59,302 nt of DNA from a virus, in IMG/VR virus record IMGVR_UViG_3300046167_000227, positions 1 to 59,302 of that record, one strand, 5' to 3'. Below the pieces are notes generated by a model. It ran no database searches. It was not told the DNA's origin and was given only the letters and a program-made list of their open reading frames with translations. A program made the position numbers and the translations under genes. Every line of letters starts with the position of its first letter. The stretch's first letter is position 1. Positions 34,924-43,651 of this stretch are shown in pieces.

Positions 34924-37900
34924 TGTATAAAGATTATAATTTTTATGATAGCAATGATATGAATAAAGAGGTCTTGACAAAAGACCTTTCTTTTCTTGAG
35001 GATGCTGCTACTCTTTTAGAGGAACGAGCAGGTTTTAATGATGATGAATTAGATACCCCTGAAAAGATATATGAAACTTACATGGAACACTTTCGTATTT
35101 CAGATGTTAATGAGGTTACAGCAGTAAAAGACTTACGTCATGTAATGACAGGCACAACTGAACAAAAAGCTAGATATGGTAGATTATTAGATTTATATGA
35201 AAGGTCTGAAGGAGAGAGTTTCTTTGAGGATGTGGATACAGGTGTAAGGAAACTAGGCGATTATGCACAAGGTCTTGCAACTGCACCTTCTACTATTGCT
35301 AGTGTTTTTACAGGTGGATTTAGTAAGATTGCTGCACAAGGAGGTGTACAAGCTAGTAAATTAGGCATTAAAAAAATACTAAAAGAAGTTATGAAAGCAG
35401 GTGCTAAAGGTGCTGCTATTGAAGGTGGAATTGGTTTAGGTCAAGGTGTTGTAAAAGAAAGCACTAGAGTTGCTTCAGGCATAAAAGGAGAGAAGGGTTT
35501 TGAGATTGAAAGACCTTTAACTGAAACAGCACTTGCAGCTACAGGTGGATTTTTACTTACAGGTATTGCTAGAGCTGCTACATTACCTTCAGAGTTAAAA
35601 ACATTAAAGTTAGAAGAAAGAGCATCATCTGCTATAAAACTTCGTGAAGCAAAAGCTAAAGCTAAAACAGATGAGGTTTTAAAGAGTGCAGATAAAGATA
35701 CTATAAGTAAGATAGATGAAAATTTAGTAGAAGTAACTAAGCCAAAAAAGGGAGACATTGATGTTGATAAAGCACCTCTTGACCCTAAAAAAGTAGCAGA
35801 AGGAATACAATTAAAAAAGGATAAATCTACTTCTGAAACTATGACATCTACCTTGTCAGAAGAAGTTAGAAATAATATTACTGCGGCAGTATTGCGTGTT
35901 GGTAAAGATGTAGTTAATCAAAAGCCGGGAGAAAGAATAACAGCAGCTATATACAGAGCTATTGTTAGAGGAGATGTTCCTATAGATAATATAACTAAAG
36001 TATTAGATGAGCACAATATAACTTTAGACCAATTCTCTCTAATATATAAAGCTGACGTATCAGAAGCAGGTAGGTTACTTGGGCAAAAGGGTTTAATTAG
36101 CAGAACATTTGGTGGTAAAGCTAGTAAAAAAGACAAGCAAGCTGTTAAAGATTTACTAGACCAAGTTGATGGTTTAGATAAAGCAGGTGTATCTAAAGTA
36201 TCTGCTAAAGAAACAGCAGAAACGTTAAAAGAAAATCCATTGTTATTAGGATGGAGATTGTTTCAAGATATAGACCAAGCTAGAATATCATTTATGACGG
36301 TTCAACCTAAAACAGCAGGTAGAAATACAGCTAACGGTGGTTTTAGAGTAATGACAGATGCTATGACTCGTGCTATGGACAATGTAATATATAATACAGG
36401 TCAGCTTAGATACGGTCTAAAAGGCAATTACAGAATTAATCCTTTTGATGGAACTTATGATGTAGCCAAATTTATGTTTAATCCATATGAAGGTGACTTA
36501 ATAAAAAAAGTATTCTCAGAATCTTTTCCAAATGAATCTCGTAGATTGTTTTTTAAAAATGCTGACATTGAAGCTAGGGCAGGTGGAGATGGTATACTAA
36601 CTACTATAGGTAGAAAGTTAAACTTTTTAAATACAGCATCTGATAATATATTTAAACGTGCAGTATTAGGTGCATCTTTAAAACGAAGCATAAAAGATGC
36701 AAACATTCCTATATCTGCTGATGCTAAGAAAACAATTATACAACAGAGAGTTGCACAAATACTAGGACCTGATTATAGAACATCTCCAGATTACACAAAG
36801 ACAGTTACTGCTGTTACAAAACAAGTTAATAAACAAAAGAATCATACTATATTTACAGCCTACGAATCAGGTGAATTTTCTAAGATAGCAACAGATGATA
36901 TGTTTACAAAGGCAACTAAAGATGCTTATGATTTTGCTTATCAAACTCAATTTAAGGAGTATGGTAAACTTGGTTCTGATGCAGCTAGAGGATTAATAAC
37001 AGCAGTTAGAAAAATACCTTTTCTTTTATCTAGTGCTATACCTTTTCCTAAATTTGTGGCATCACAATTAAAGTTTATATATCAACACGCACCTGTCATA
37101 GGCATGATACCATTAGAAAAAATACCTAATCCACTAAGTCCAATTAAAGCTAAAAAAGTTAGATATGATTTTAAAGACAGGCTTTCAAAAACTCTTACTG
37201 GTGGTGTCTTAACATCCGTAGCATATGCATGGAGAGCTAGACAAGGTGATACAAACCATTGGTATGAGTATAAAAATAATGAAGGCAAATTAGTAGATGG
37301 AAGACCTTTATATGGTCCTTTCTCTATGTTTATGTTATATGCTGATTTAATTTACAGATACAAAAGAGACCAATTACCTACTAAGAGTTGGGGAAGGTAT
37401 GCTAAAGATGTATTACAAGCAGTAGCAGGTTCTACATTTAGAACAGGTTTAGGCTTATACACATTAGATAAACTACTAACTGATTTAAGTAACACAGAGG
37501 GTGAAGGTAGTGAAGTCAAAGACAGAATTGTTGGAGAGGTTGTTGGTAATCTAGTTAAGACAGTTACTATACCTATTGCTCCATTTAGAGATTTGTATGC
37601 TCAATTTGATATTAAGTCTTCATACGTACCTGAAAGTAGGACAGGAGAGACTAATCTATTTGATATTATTGATGCTAGAGGAACATCTAACTTAATTGAT
37701 TTCGGTGAAGATACTCCGTTTATAGGCAAGGAAGGTTTTGCTAGTATACCATCTTTAGCTAGTAAGTTAAATTTAGAGTATGATAAACCTGCACGTTCTG
37801 CATTTCAAACAGGACCTATAATAGCACAAGACCCTCTTGTTAGTCAGATAACTACAGAAACTACTAGACCTGCTAAAAATGCATATCAGCAAGAATTAGG

Positions 37901-38402
37901 TCGTTTAAATATGCAAAACTTTCAAATATATAAAAGACATCCTAACGAAAAAGTAGATAGATTAACACGTTTTTATCTAAGTGAAGAAGGAAGTGATACT
38001 AATTTAAATGAGGTTATGGCTAGGGTAATAAGAAAAGACCAATATAAACAAATGTCTTATAAAGAAAAAAGAGAAGCTATTTATGTTGATTCAATGAAAA
38101 TTATAGGTAGAGCTAGAAAAAAAGCACTAGGAGAAATAAAAACTGTGGAGGGTTCAAAGGCAGGTGCTAAGTACACTACTATTGACTCTCAAAAGTGGCA
38201 ATCTCTAAATCAAAGAACCAAAGAAGCCGTCAATGAATTATTAAAAAGAGAATTACCTAAATATTCTTTTAATGATTTTACTAGTGTTAACGCAGATAAA
38301 GATAGAATGGTTAGAATAAGAGACAAAGAAATAAGTATATTAAATTTAGCAATAAAAGCAATACCTAAAGTAAGGAAAGGAATTATAAGTGGAACTAGAT
38401 AA
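34923..38402 (+). CDS. Giant internal virion / DNA-ejection protein, 1159 aa
   Basis: Largest gene. An N-terminal acidic part is followed by Gly/Ala-rich hydrophobic segments (about 110-225; FTGGFSKIAAQGGVQASKLG, TALAATGGFLLTGIARA) that could insert in membranes, then a long Lys-rich helical body with a conserved-looking WRLFQDIDQARISFMTVQPK. Size, hydrophobic segments and place match podovirus proteins ejected with the DNA to build a conduit across the envelope. No enzymatic motif spotted. TAATG start. Confidence 0.65.
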   Translation: MYKDYNFYDSNDMNKEVLTKDLSFLEDAATLLEERAGFNDDELDTPEKIYETYMEHFRISDVNEVTAVKDLRHVMTGTTEQKARYGRLLDLYERSEGESFFEDVDTGVRKLGDYAQGLATAPSTIASVFTGGFSKIAAQGGVQASKLGIKKILKEVMKAGAKGAAIEGGIGLGQGVVKESTRVASGIKGEKGFEIERPLTETALAATGGFLLTGIARAATLPSELKTLKLEERASSAIKLREAKAKAKTDEVLKSADKDTISKIDENLVEVTKPKKGDIDVDKAPLDPKKVAEGIQLKKDKSTSETMTSTLSEEVRNNITAAVLRVGKDVVNQKPGERITAAIYRAIVRGDVPIDNITKVLDEHNITLDQFSLIYKADVSEAGRLLGQKGLISRTFGGKASKKDKQAVKDLLDQVDGLDKAGVSKVSAKETAETLKENPLLLGWRLFQDIDQARISFMTVQPKTAGRNTANGGFRVMTDAMTRAMDNVIYNTGQLRYGLKGNYRINPFDGTYDVAKFMFNPYEGDLIKKVFSESFPNESRRLFFKNADIEARAGGDGILTTIGRKLNFLNTASDNIFKRAVLGASLKRSIKDANIPISADAKKTIIQQRVAQILGPDYRTSPDYTKTVTAVTKQVNKQKNHTIFTAYESGEFSKIATDDMFTKATKDAYDFAYQTQFKEYGKLGSDAARGLITAVRKIPFLLSSAIPFPKFVASQLKFIYQHAPVIGMIPLEKIPNPLSPIKAKKVRYDFKDRLSKTLTGGVLTSVAYAWRARQGDTNHWYEYKNNEGKLVDGRPLYGPFSMFMLYADLIYRYKRDQLPTKSWGRYAKDVLQAVAGSTFRTGLGLYTLDKLLTDLSNTEGEGSEVKDRIVGEVVGNLVKTVTIPIAPFRDLYAQFDIKSSYVPESRTGETNLFDIIDARGTSNLIDFGEDTPFIGKEGFASIPSLASKLNLEYDKPARSAFQTGPIIAQDPLVSQITTETTRPAKNAYQQELGRLNMQNFQIYKRHPNEKVDRLTRFYLSEEGSDTNLNEVMARVIRKDQYKQMSYKEKREAIYVDSMKIIGRARKKALGEIKTVEGSKAGAKYTTIDSQKWQSLNQRTKEAVNELLKRELPKYSFNDFTSVNADKDRMVRIRDKEISILNLAIKAIPKVRKGIISGTR
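34969..34987 (+). other. Terminator-like hairpin inside start of giant gene
   Basis: AGGTCTT, five-base loop, AAGACCT, then TTTCTTTTCTT. It sits about 45 bases into the 1159-aa gene. Could act as an attenuator or be a codon coincidence. Confidence 0.3.
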
Positions 38403-39591
38403 CGAAACTTTAAAACAAATTTCTGAAATAGATGACAGAATAGACAATCAGACATCTCCTAAATATAAAAGTGTAGGTGAGGCGTTAGAAGGTATAGGAA
38501 CAACGGTAGCAGGTATGGCTTCAGGTGCTGTTAGTGCTACATTAGGACTACCAACAGATGTTGTTGCTGCAGGAGTAGGTATAAAAGATGCTATATTTGC
38601 AGATGACGGTGAAAGAATGGATGCTTTTAGTAAGGGATTTACTGAAGTGTCTAAAGAAAACATGGGTTCAGAATACTATAAAGAAAACTTTAGTACCTTA
38701 CTAGATTCTTTAATTGATAATCCTGTGTTAAAGGAAGATGCTAAATCAGGTTTTAGTGCAGGTGAGTTTGCTGGTGTTGGTGGAGTTGTTGCTAAAGCAC
38801 CTAAGATAGCTAAAAATGTTATTGCACAAAAAGAAACAGCAAGAGAAATATTATCATCTATAGGACTATCCTCTAAAGCTATGAAAAATATAAATGTTGA
38901 TAATATGAGTATTGATGGTGCAGTAAATTTAGCTAAAAAGTTAAAGGTAGCTAGAGCTAAACTGTATGGTACAGATGAACAAGGTAATGTAGGTAATGCT
39001 GTAATGGCTATGACTGCTAAACGTGAACCATCTCCTGTGAAACAAATGACTGAAGCAGACCAAATGATTTCTGTGTTCCCAAAACCTGAAAGAATGTTTC
39101 CTAAAGGTGAAGCACCTAAAGGTGGTGACTATTTAAATCCTAAGACAGGAGATATATTAACCGATAGAAACGTATCTTCTGCAAACATAAAGATTAACCC
39201 AAATGGTAAACCTTCATTTAATGTTTCAAATGATAACGTGGATAATGTTGGAACTTTAGGTAAAGGGAACTCTCAAATAAAGACTAATTTATTTAAAAAG
39301 AAAGCAGGTTGGAAGTGGACAGATACTCCATCAGGAATGGATAATGTGGAAACATTAGTATCTGTCACACATAAAGGTAAACATTTTTACACAATAGAAA
39401 CTGATTTTACCAAAGGTGTTAATCTGAAGAAATATCCTAATCAGAAAACAGAACCAAAACTAAGACCAACTGTTGTGGGTCAGATAGAATTGGGAGAACC
39501 TATTGGTGAAATATCAGTAAGAGGTAATCCACATAAAGTGTATAATAAAATTAAAACATTCAATAGAGGTGGATTAATGGCACGTACTTAA
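38389..39591 (+). CDS. Virion protein ending RGGLMART, 400 aa (GTG start)
   Basis: GTG 38389 with AAGGAAAGG upstream. Contains a Gly/Ala hydrophobic stretch (GIGTTVAGMASGAVSATLGL and on, about 32-62), and a C-terminal beta domain with HKGKHFYTIETDF. Ends RGGLMART, the Gly-Gly-Leu tag seen on other virion proteins. Its stop codon shares bases with the stop of the opposing MazG gene. Probably an internal or ejected protein. Confidence 0.6.
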   Translation: MELDNETLKQISEIDDRIDNQTSPKYKSVGEALEGIGTTVAGMASGAVSATLGLPTDVVAAGVGIKDAIFADDGERMDAFSKGFTEVSKENMGSEYYKENFSTLLDSLIDNPVLKEDAKSGFSAGEFAGVGGVVAKAPKIAKNVIAQKETAREILSSIGLSSKAMKNINVDNMSIDGAVNLAKKLKVARAKLYGTDEQGNVGNAVMAMTAKREPSPVKQMTEADQMISVFPKPERMFPKGEAPKGGDYLNPKTGDILTDRNVSSANIKINPNGKPSFNVSNDNVDNVGTLGKGNSQIKTNLFKKKAGWKWTDTPSGMDNVETLVSVTHKGKHFYTIETDFTKGVNLKKYPNQKTEPKLRPTVVGQIELGEPIGEISVRGNPHKVYNKIKTFNRGGLMART

Positions 39592-39977
39592 CGGTCATCA
39601 CCTGAGCCATGCAGTTTTCCACGTTCTTTCCTATCATGTAACTTTCTCAAGTTCTCTTGCATAATTGTATTCAAGGGAACTCCAACTTCCTTTGCCATCA
39701 TAGCACAATACCAAAGTACGTCACCTATCTCTGATGCTATGGCAAGTTTCTTTACTTCAAAGTCTTCCTTATCAGCACCATCACGTATAAGTTTCTTTAC
39801 CTTACCTGCTACCTCACCTGCTTCACTTGTCATACCTAATGCTAAGTACTCTAGTGCTTTGTCTTCAGGAAAGATAGCAGTCCATCCTGCTAGTTTTTCA
39901 TATAAGTCAGGTGTAATAACCTCTTGAATAAACAATTTATCTTGCATGTACTTCCTCGCTTCTTCTTCTATTTTCAT
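39588..39977 (-). CDS. MazG-like nucleotide pyrophosphohydrolase
   Basis: 129 aa. Metal-binding EXXE...EXXD motif: Glu52/Glu55 (SEAGEVAGKVKKLIRD) and Glu83/Asp86 (ASEIGDVLWYC), ending LHGSGDDR, typical of phage MazG proteins. Would hydrolyse nucleotide triphosphates, possibly (p)ppGpp or non-canonical dNTPs. Last gene of the leftward operon, convergent with the late operon. Start overlaps the upstream gene by about 41 bases. Confidence 0.8.
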   Translation of the reverse strand: MKIEEEARKYMQDKLFIQEVITPDLYEKLAGWTAIFPEDKALEYLALGMTSEAGEVAGKVKKLIRDGADKEDFEVKKLAIASEIGDVLWYCAMMAKEVGVPLNTIMQENLRKLHDRKERGKLHGSGDDR

Positions 39978-40179
39978 CTTTTTTTACTCTCTCTAACTTT
40001 TGGTAGAATGAGGTGTTAAAACCTCTAAGCCACTCACGTGACTGCATACTATTCGCATGATATGGATTAGTAACTTTACCTCTCTTGAAGTCTGTCATAC
40101 CCTTAGTAAACTGTATCTTTAAGGGTGCATCATACTTACTTAGATTTGGATTCCTTTTTCTGCTCTTCAATGGCTTCAT
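39937..40179 (-). CDS. RMF/CrpP-like small protein, 80 aa
   Basis: The core KGMTDFKRGKVTNPYHANSM then REWLRGFNTSFYQKL resembles the ribosome modulation factor/CrpP fold (G-x-x-x-NPY...W-x-x-GF). Basic N-terminus. Such a protein could bind ribosomes or nucleic acid, but family membership is by eye. Overlaps genes on both sides. Confidence 0.55.
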   Translation of the reverse strand: MKPLKSRKRNPNLSKYDAPLKIQFTKGMTDFKRGKVTNPYHANSMQSREWLRGFNTSFYQKLERVKKDENRRRSEEVHAR

Positions 40180-40387
40180 TTTGATTCCTTTCTAAATACT
40201 TTACTAAAACATTTAATTTACCATTCTCACTATCTAAGGCTGCTAACTCTTTTTCTATAGTATCTATTATAGTAGGATGGTCTCCAACACCAACAGGATT
40301 AGTCATCATAACTTCTATGTTAGCTATATGACTATTCATCTGTCCTAGCATTTTAGTTTTAAGTGCTCCAATTATCATATCTCTCAT
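40136..40387 (-). CDS. Conserved small phage protein, 83 aa
   Basis: Begins MRDMIIGALKTKMLGQMNSH, with MMTNPVGVGDHPTIIDTIEK in the middle, a pattern familiar from marine phages, and a Lys-rich end. Helical. Its ATG overlaps the stop of the upstream membrane peptide (ATGA). Function unknown. Confidence 0.6.
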   Translation of the reverse strand: MRDMIIGALKTKMLGQMNSHIANIEVMMTNPVGVGDHPTIIDTIEKELAALDSENGKLNVLVKYLERNQNEAIEEQKKESKSK

Positions 40388-40542
40388 TTTATACTCCGTT
40401 TAGGTTTAGGTTTCAAATGTAAAAACTCTCGTATGTGTAGCTTCCTACCACGAAAGAAAACTATTAAGTTTATTGTAGTGTTGATGGAAATGGCGATTAA
40501 TAACCACCACTGCCACCATAATAGTTCATTCCCCTCTATCAT
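40384..40542 (-). CDS. Small membrane protein, 52 aa
   Basis: ATG 40542 in TAATG overlap with the ribonucleotide reductase stop; TGA overlaps the next ATG. Trp-rich start (MIEGNELLWWQWWLLIAISI), one membrane helix, then a basic tail (FFRGRKLHIREFLHLKPKPK). Function unknown. Confidence 0.55.
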   Translation of the reverse strand: MIEGNELLWWQWWLLIAISINTTINLIVFFRGRKLHIREFLHLKPKPKRSIK

Positions 40543-42455
40543 TAACTAGCTTCTATATCAACGAACTCACATGAATCAGCAGTACAAGCAAGTTCTCTAC
40601 CACCTGTAGTAGTATCTTCCTTCTCATAGTCTGCTAACTTAGACCAATCAATAGACTTAGGCATTACTTGTTTTAGCTCTAAGTACTCTTCTCTTTCTAT
40701 ATCTTGATAGGGTGCTTGAGCATATGTATGGTCACTAAAAGGTAAGAATGATATACCTGATACTTCATCAAAGTTATCATATACCCATGCTCCCACTTTC
40801 ATCCACTCATCTTCCTTAACAGATACAGTAACAGAAGGCTTGTGCTCACACCAATGTCTTTGGAACATGAGCCAATACTCTAACTGTTCTATAGCAGACA
40901 TCTCTGTCCTAGTCGTAGCACCATCAGGTGACTTCATAGGAAAGCTAAACACAGTTGTACTGTCAGGCTTCATGGCACATGGCTCACTTGGTATGCCATT
41001 ATCTTTCATAAACTGTGTGAGTGGGTCTTTGTTATCACCACGTACAGTTCTGATGTAATAGTCATTGTGTCTAGCATGAATACCTGAAGCACTGTCAACT
41101 AATTGACTAACTGTACCACTAGGTTTAACACAAGTGATTGCAGTTGACTGTGGAATACCTAAATCTTTAGCCATCTTCTTGTTAGTTTCTACTGCTACAT
41201 CTCTTAATATCTCTAAGATTTCAGGTGTCCATATAGGACAGTCAAGAATACCTGTTAGGGAAACTCCTAATAGTCTTTCTTCTTCTGTGTTATCCTTCCA
41301 TATCTTACGTAAGTATTTAAAATTAGTAAGAGTTGATTGGAATGTACCTAAGATTGTAGCCATACGTACCTTTTCTTTTAAAGATACTAAGTCATCTGTG
41401 GCTCTACACACTACCTCTGTAAGATTACAGAACTGATATGGTCTAAGTATAATCTCACTACATGGATTACAACCAAAGTAATGGTCAGTTTCTCGTCTAC
41501 CATTCTCAGATGCTTTAACTTGGGCAGCTTGTCTATTAAAGATACCACGTTCACCTGACTTAGATTCATATAATGATGTCCATTCTCGCATGAATGTACC
41601 CATCTCAGGCTTACCTTTAAATGCTACAGAGTTATTAGCTAATGCCCTCTGCCCTTCATTCTCCCACCATTGACCTGACTTAGCATGTCTCATTTGGTCA
41701 TCACCTAAGTTAGACAATGATATAAGAGCAGAACGTCTGACACCACCAACAACTACAACTTCACCAATCTTGCACATCAAGTCGTGGCACTCAATAGGAA
41801 ACAATCGTCTGCCTTTAGCACCCTTGAACTTTTGTATGCAGAACTGAAATAATTCAACTAATGGTGCAGGTCCTGATGCTCTACCACCAAATGTTTTAAG
41901 TCTTGCACCTGCCTGTCTCACTTGTGACACATCCCATGTAGGTACTTGTCCTACATATAACATAGCAATAAGTTCTCTCAATGCTTTTGCCCAACCCGGT
42001 CTGCTGTCACCAACAGTTATGATAGTAGTGCTGTCCTCAAAGTGCTCATTGACTATGGGTAGCTTATCTACATTCTCACGTTCAACAGAGAATCCAACAC
42101 CTGTACCACACATGAGTATATACATACATTCATCAAAGGAACGTGGACTATCTACAGGTATATAACTACAGTTGTAACCACCCACATGACACCTATCTAA
42201 TGCAGGTCCTGATGTCATCAAGGCTCTCATACTAGGCATGACACCTAAGTTCATTATCTGAGTGTTTAGCTTTTCTTTTAATGCTTTTGTCAAATCATAT
42301 TTATGATTATCTTTAAGATGCTTAGTCATGTAACTAAAGTATCTGTCTACTGTCTCACCCCAATTCTCTCTGCGTTGTTCATCGTCTTTCCATCTTGCAT
42401 AGCGAGAGAGTGCTATAAAGTTTTGGTAATCTGTTGGTAGGTAGTTGCTTATCAT
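40542..42455 (-). CDS. Class II (B12-dependent) ribonucleotide reductase
   Basis: 637 aa monomeric adenosylcobalamin-dependent reductase of the RtpR type; converts ribonucleotides to deoxyribonucleotides for phage DNA synthesis. Catalytic layout: redox Cys96 (GGYNCSY), the N330-P-C332-S-E334 loop with thiyl Cys332, partner Cys343 (QFCNLTE), and the C-terminal shuttle pair Cys624/Cys629 (CTADSC). Spacing fits the L. leichmannii enzyme. B12 dependence means the host must supply or import cobalamin. Confidence 0.9.
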   Translation of the reverse strand: MISNYLPTDYQNFIALSRYARWKDDEQRRENWGETVDRYFSYMTKHLKDNHKYDLTKALKEKLNTQIMNLGVMPSMRALMTSGPALDRCHVGGYNCSYIPVDSPRSFDECMYILMCGTGVGFSVERENVDKLPIVNEHFEDSTTIITVGDSRPGWAKALRELIAMLYVGQVPTWDVSQVRQAGARLKTFGGRASGPAPLVELFQFCIQKFKGAKGRRLFPIECHDLMCKIGEVVVVGGVRRSALISLSNLGDDQMRHAKSGQWWENEGQRALANNSVAFKGKPEMGTFMREWTSLYESKSGERGIFNRQAAQVKASENGRRETDHYFGCNPCSEIILRPYQFCNLTEVVCRATDDLVSLKEKVRMATILGTFQSTLTNFKYLRKIWKDNTEEERLLGVSLTGILDCPIWTPEILEILRDVAVETNKKMAKDLGIPQSTAITCVKPSGTVSQLVDSASGIHARHNDYYIRTVRGDNKDPLTQFMKDNGIPSEPCAMKPDSTTVFSFPMKSPDGATTRTEMSAIEQLEYWLMFQRHWCEHKPSVTVSVKEDEWMKVGAWVYDNFDEVSGISFLPFSDHTYAQAPYQDIEREEYLELKQVMPKSIDWSKLADYEKEDTTTGGRELACTADSCEFVDIEAS

Positions 42456-42458
42456 CTT

Positions 42459-42617
42459 TTACTCCGTTAGTACTTTAATATGGGATATTTTTACACCCTC
42501 TAAATCGTGAAATAACTCACGCATATAATCTTCAAAATCTTCTGTTACATCGCCATCTGAAGGAACAGGGTACTCATCAGGGTCAACTGAGAGAGTTACC
42601 ATAATCTTAACTTTCAT
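42459..42617 (-). CDS. Small conserved protein, 52 aa
   Basis: ATG 42617 overlaps the end of the DUF3310 gene; TAA 42459 is just before the reductase start. Begins MKVKIMVTLSVDPDEYPVPS and contains VTEDFEDYMRELFHDLEGVK. Familiar from HMO-2011-like phages; no function known. Confidence 0.6.
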   Translation of the reverse strand: MKVKIMVTLSVDPDEYPVPSDGDVTEDFEDYMRELFHDLEGVKISHIKVLTE

Positions 42618-42864
42618 CAATAACTCCTATTAACTTATTTAAGTACCACTGTGCTTTCTTTAAGTCTTCTGAACCATTCTTATACTTATATCTCCATAGA
42701 TACTTAACAATGTTTCCTTGCAAGTAAGACTCAAAACCATCGCCTAACATAGCTTCTAATGCATCTATACATTCAATGCCTGATTCATTATAATGTTTAG
42801 GGTGATTAACCATGTCTTGTTCTTTGTCTGCCATCATCTTCATGTACTCCATATGTCTTAGCAT
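42607..42864 (-). CDS. DUF3310 protein
   Basis: 85 aa. VNHPKHYNESGIECIDALEA, then GNIVKYLWRYKYKNG and EDLKKAQWYLNKLI, is the DUF3310 signature, often labelled 'nucleotide kinase-like' in phages without proof. In the replication/nucleotide cluster, overlapping both neighbours slightly. Confidence 0.8.
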   Translation of the reverse strand: MLRHMEYMKMMADKEQDMVNHPKHYNESGIECIDALEAMLGDGFESYLQGNIVKYLWRYKYKNGSEDLKKAQWYLNKLIGVIDES

Positions 42865-43196
42865 TTTTTGTTATCATTGTCTGATTCAAAAGACAGTACC
42901 ACAACATTGTCCTTTTTGTCAACAACTTTCAGCTTAGGTTGAGGTTTTTCTTCATTGTATTCTGCTTCTTTTATTAGTCTTTGTCTTAGGTCTTCATCTC
43001 GTTCCATAAGAGGTACACTTGCACACATAGTTCTACAAAAATCTAGTACACCATAATAATCAGCATCATCTAATGGATTCTCAGGAGATGTCATTATAGA
43101 TATGTTTACTCCACCTGTCCACTTATCATGCTTATCAATCTCAGGTCTTACATCTATTATAAAATCTTCATTGAATACTTTACTTAGTATACTCAC
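42858..43196 (-). CDS. Hypothetical protein, 112 aa
   Basis: Begins MSILSKVFNEDFIIDVRPEI; mixed alpha/beta then a Lys/Asp-rich C-terminus. No domain recognised. Coupled by overlaps of a few bases to DUF3310 and endonuclease I. Confidence 0.6.
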   Translation of the reverse strand: MSILSKVFNEDFIIDVRPEIDKHDKWTGGVNISIMTSPENPLDDADYYGVLDFCRTMCASVPLMERDEDLRQRLIKEAEYNEEKPQPKLKVVDKKDNVVVLSFESDNDNKKC

Positions 43197-43651
43197 TTGG
43201 GTCTCCTTAATTTAATACCCTTAAACTTTATGAACTTAGGGTGTTTATCTTTACCCTTTTCCTTTAACCAATCTTCAGGTATTATTCTATCGTAGTATCT
43301 AAATCCGTATTTATCACACCATTGACCATAAGAGGACTTAGCACCTTTCTGTAACTTACTTCTACTATTAGTAAATACAAATCTTATATCTAAATCAGGA
43401 TGTTGTTTCTTAATAGCTATGTGTTTCTTTCTATCTGCTGATAAGAACCTACCCTTAGTTTCTATTATTATACCATTCTTTAATATAAAGTCAGGGGTAT
43501 AGGTGCGATAAGTTAAATCTTCCCACTCAATCTTCATAGCTTCGTACTTGTATCTGTACTTCAACTCTGTTAGATAAATTGATATGGTGTGTTCTAACCC
43601 ACTCCTATACCCATGCTTTATGGCATCTCGTCTTATCTTATGAGGAGACAT
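43193..43651 (-). CDS. Endonuclease I, Holliday-junction resolvase (T7 gp3-like)
   Basis: 152 aa, same length class as T7 gp3. Catalytic residues at near-identical positions: Glu20 (YRSGLEHTI), Asp54 (TPDFIL), Glu64 and Lys66 (IIIETKGRF). Resolves branched DNA before packaging and degrades host DNA in T7. Adjacent to the Cas4-like nuclease. Confidence 0.88.
   Translation of the reverse strand: MSPHKIRRDAIKHGYRSGLEHTISIYLTELKYRYKYEAMKIEWEDLTYRTYTPDFILKNGIIIETKGRFLSADRKKHIAIKKQHPDLDIRFVFTNSRSKLQKGAKSSYGQWCDKYGFRYYDRIIPEDWLKEKGKDKHPKFIKFKGIKLRRPK

Noticed and set aside
40840-41436. Plus-strand frames opposite ribonucleotide reductase
   Set aside because: Shadows of an intact 637-aa enzyme.
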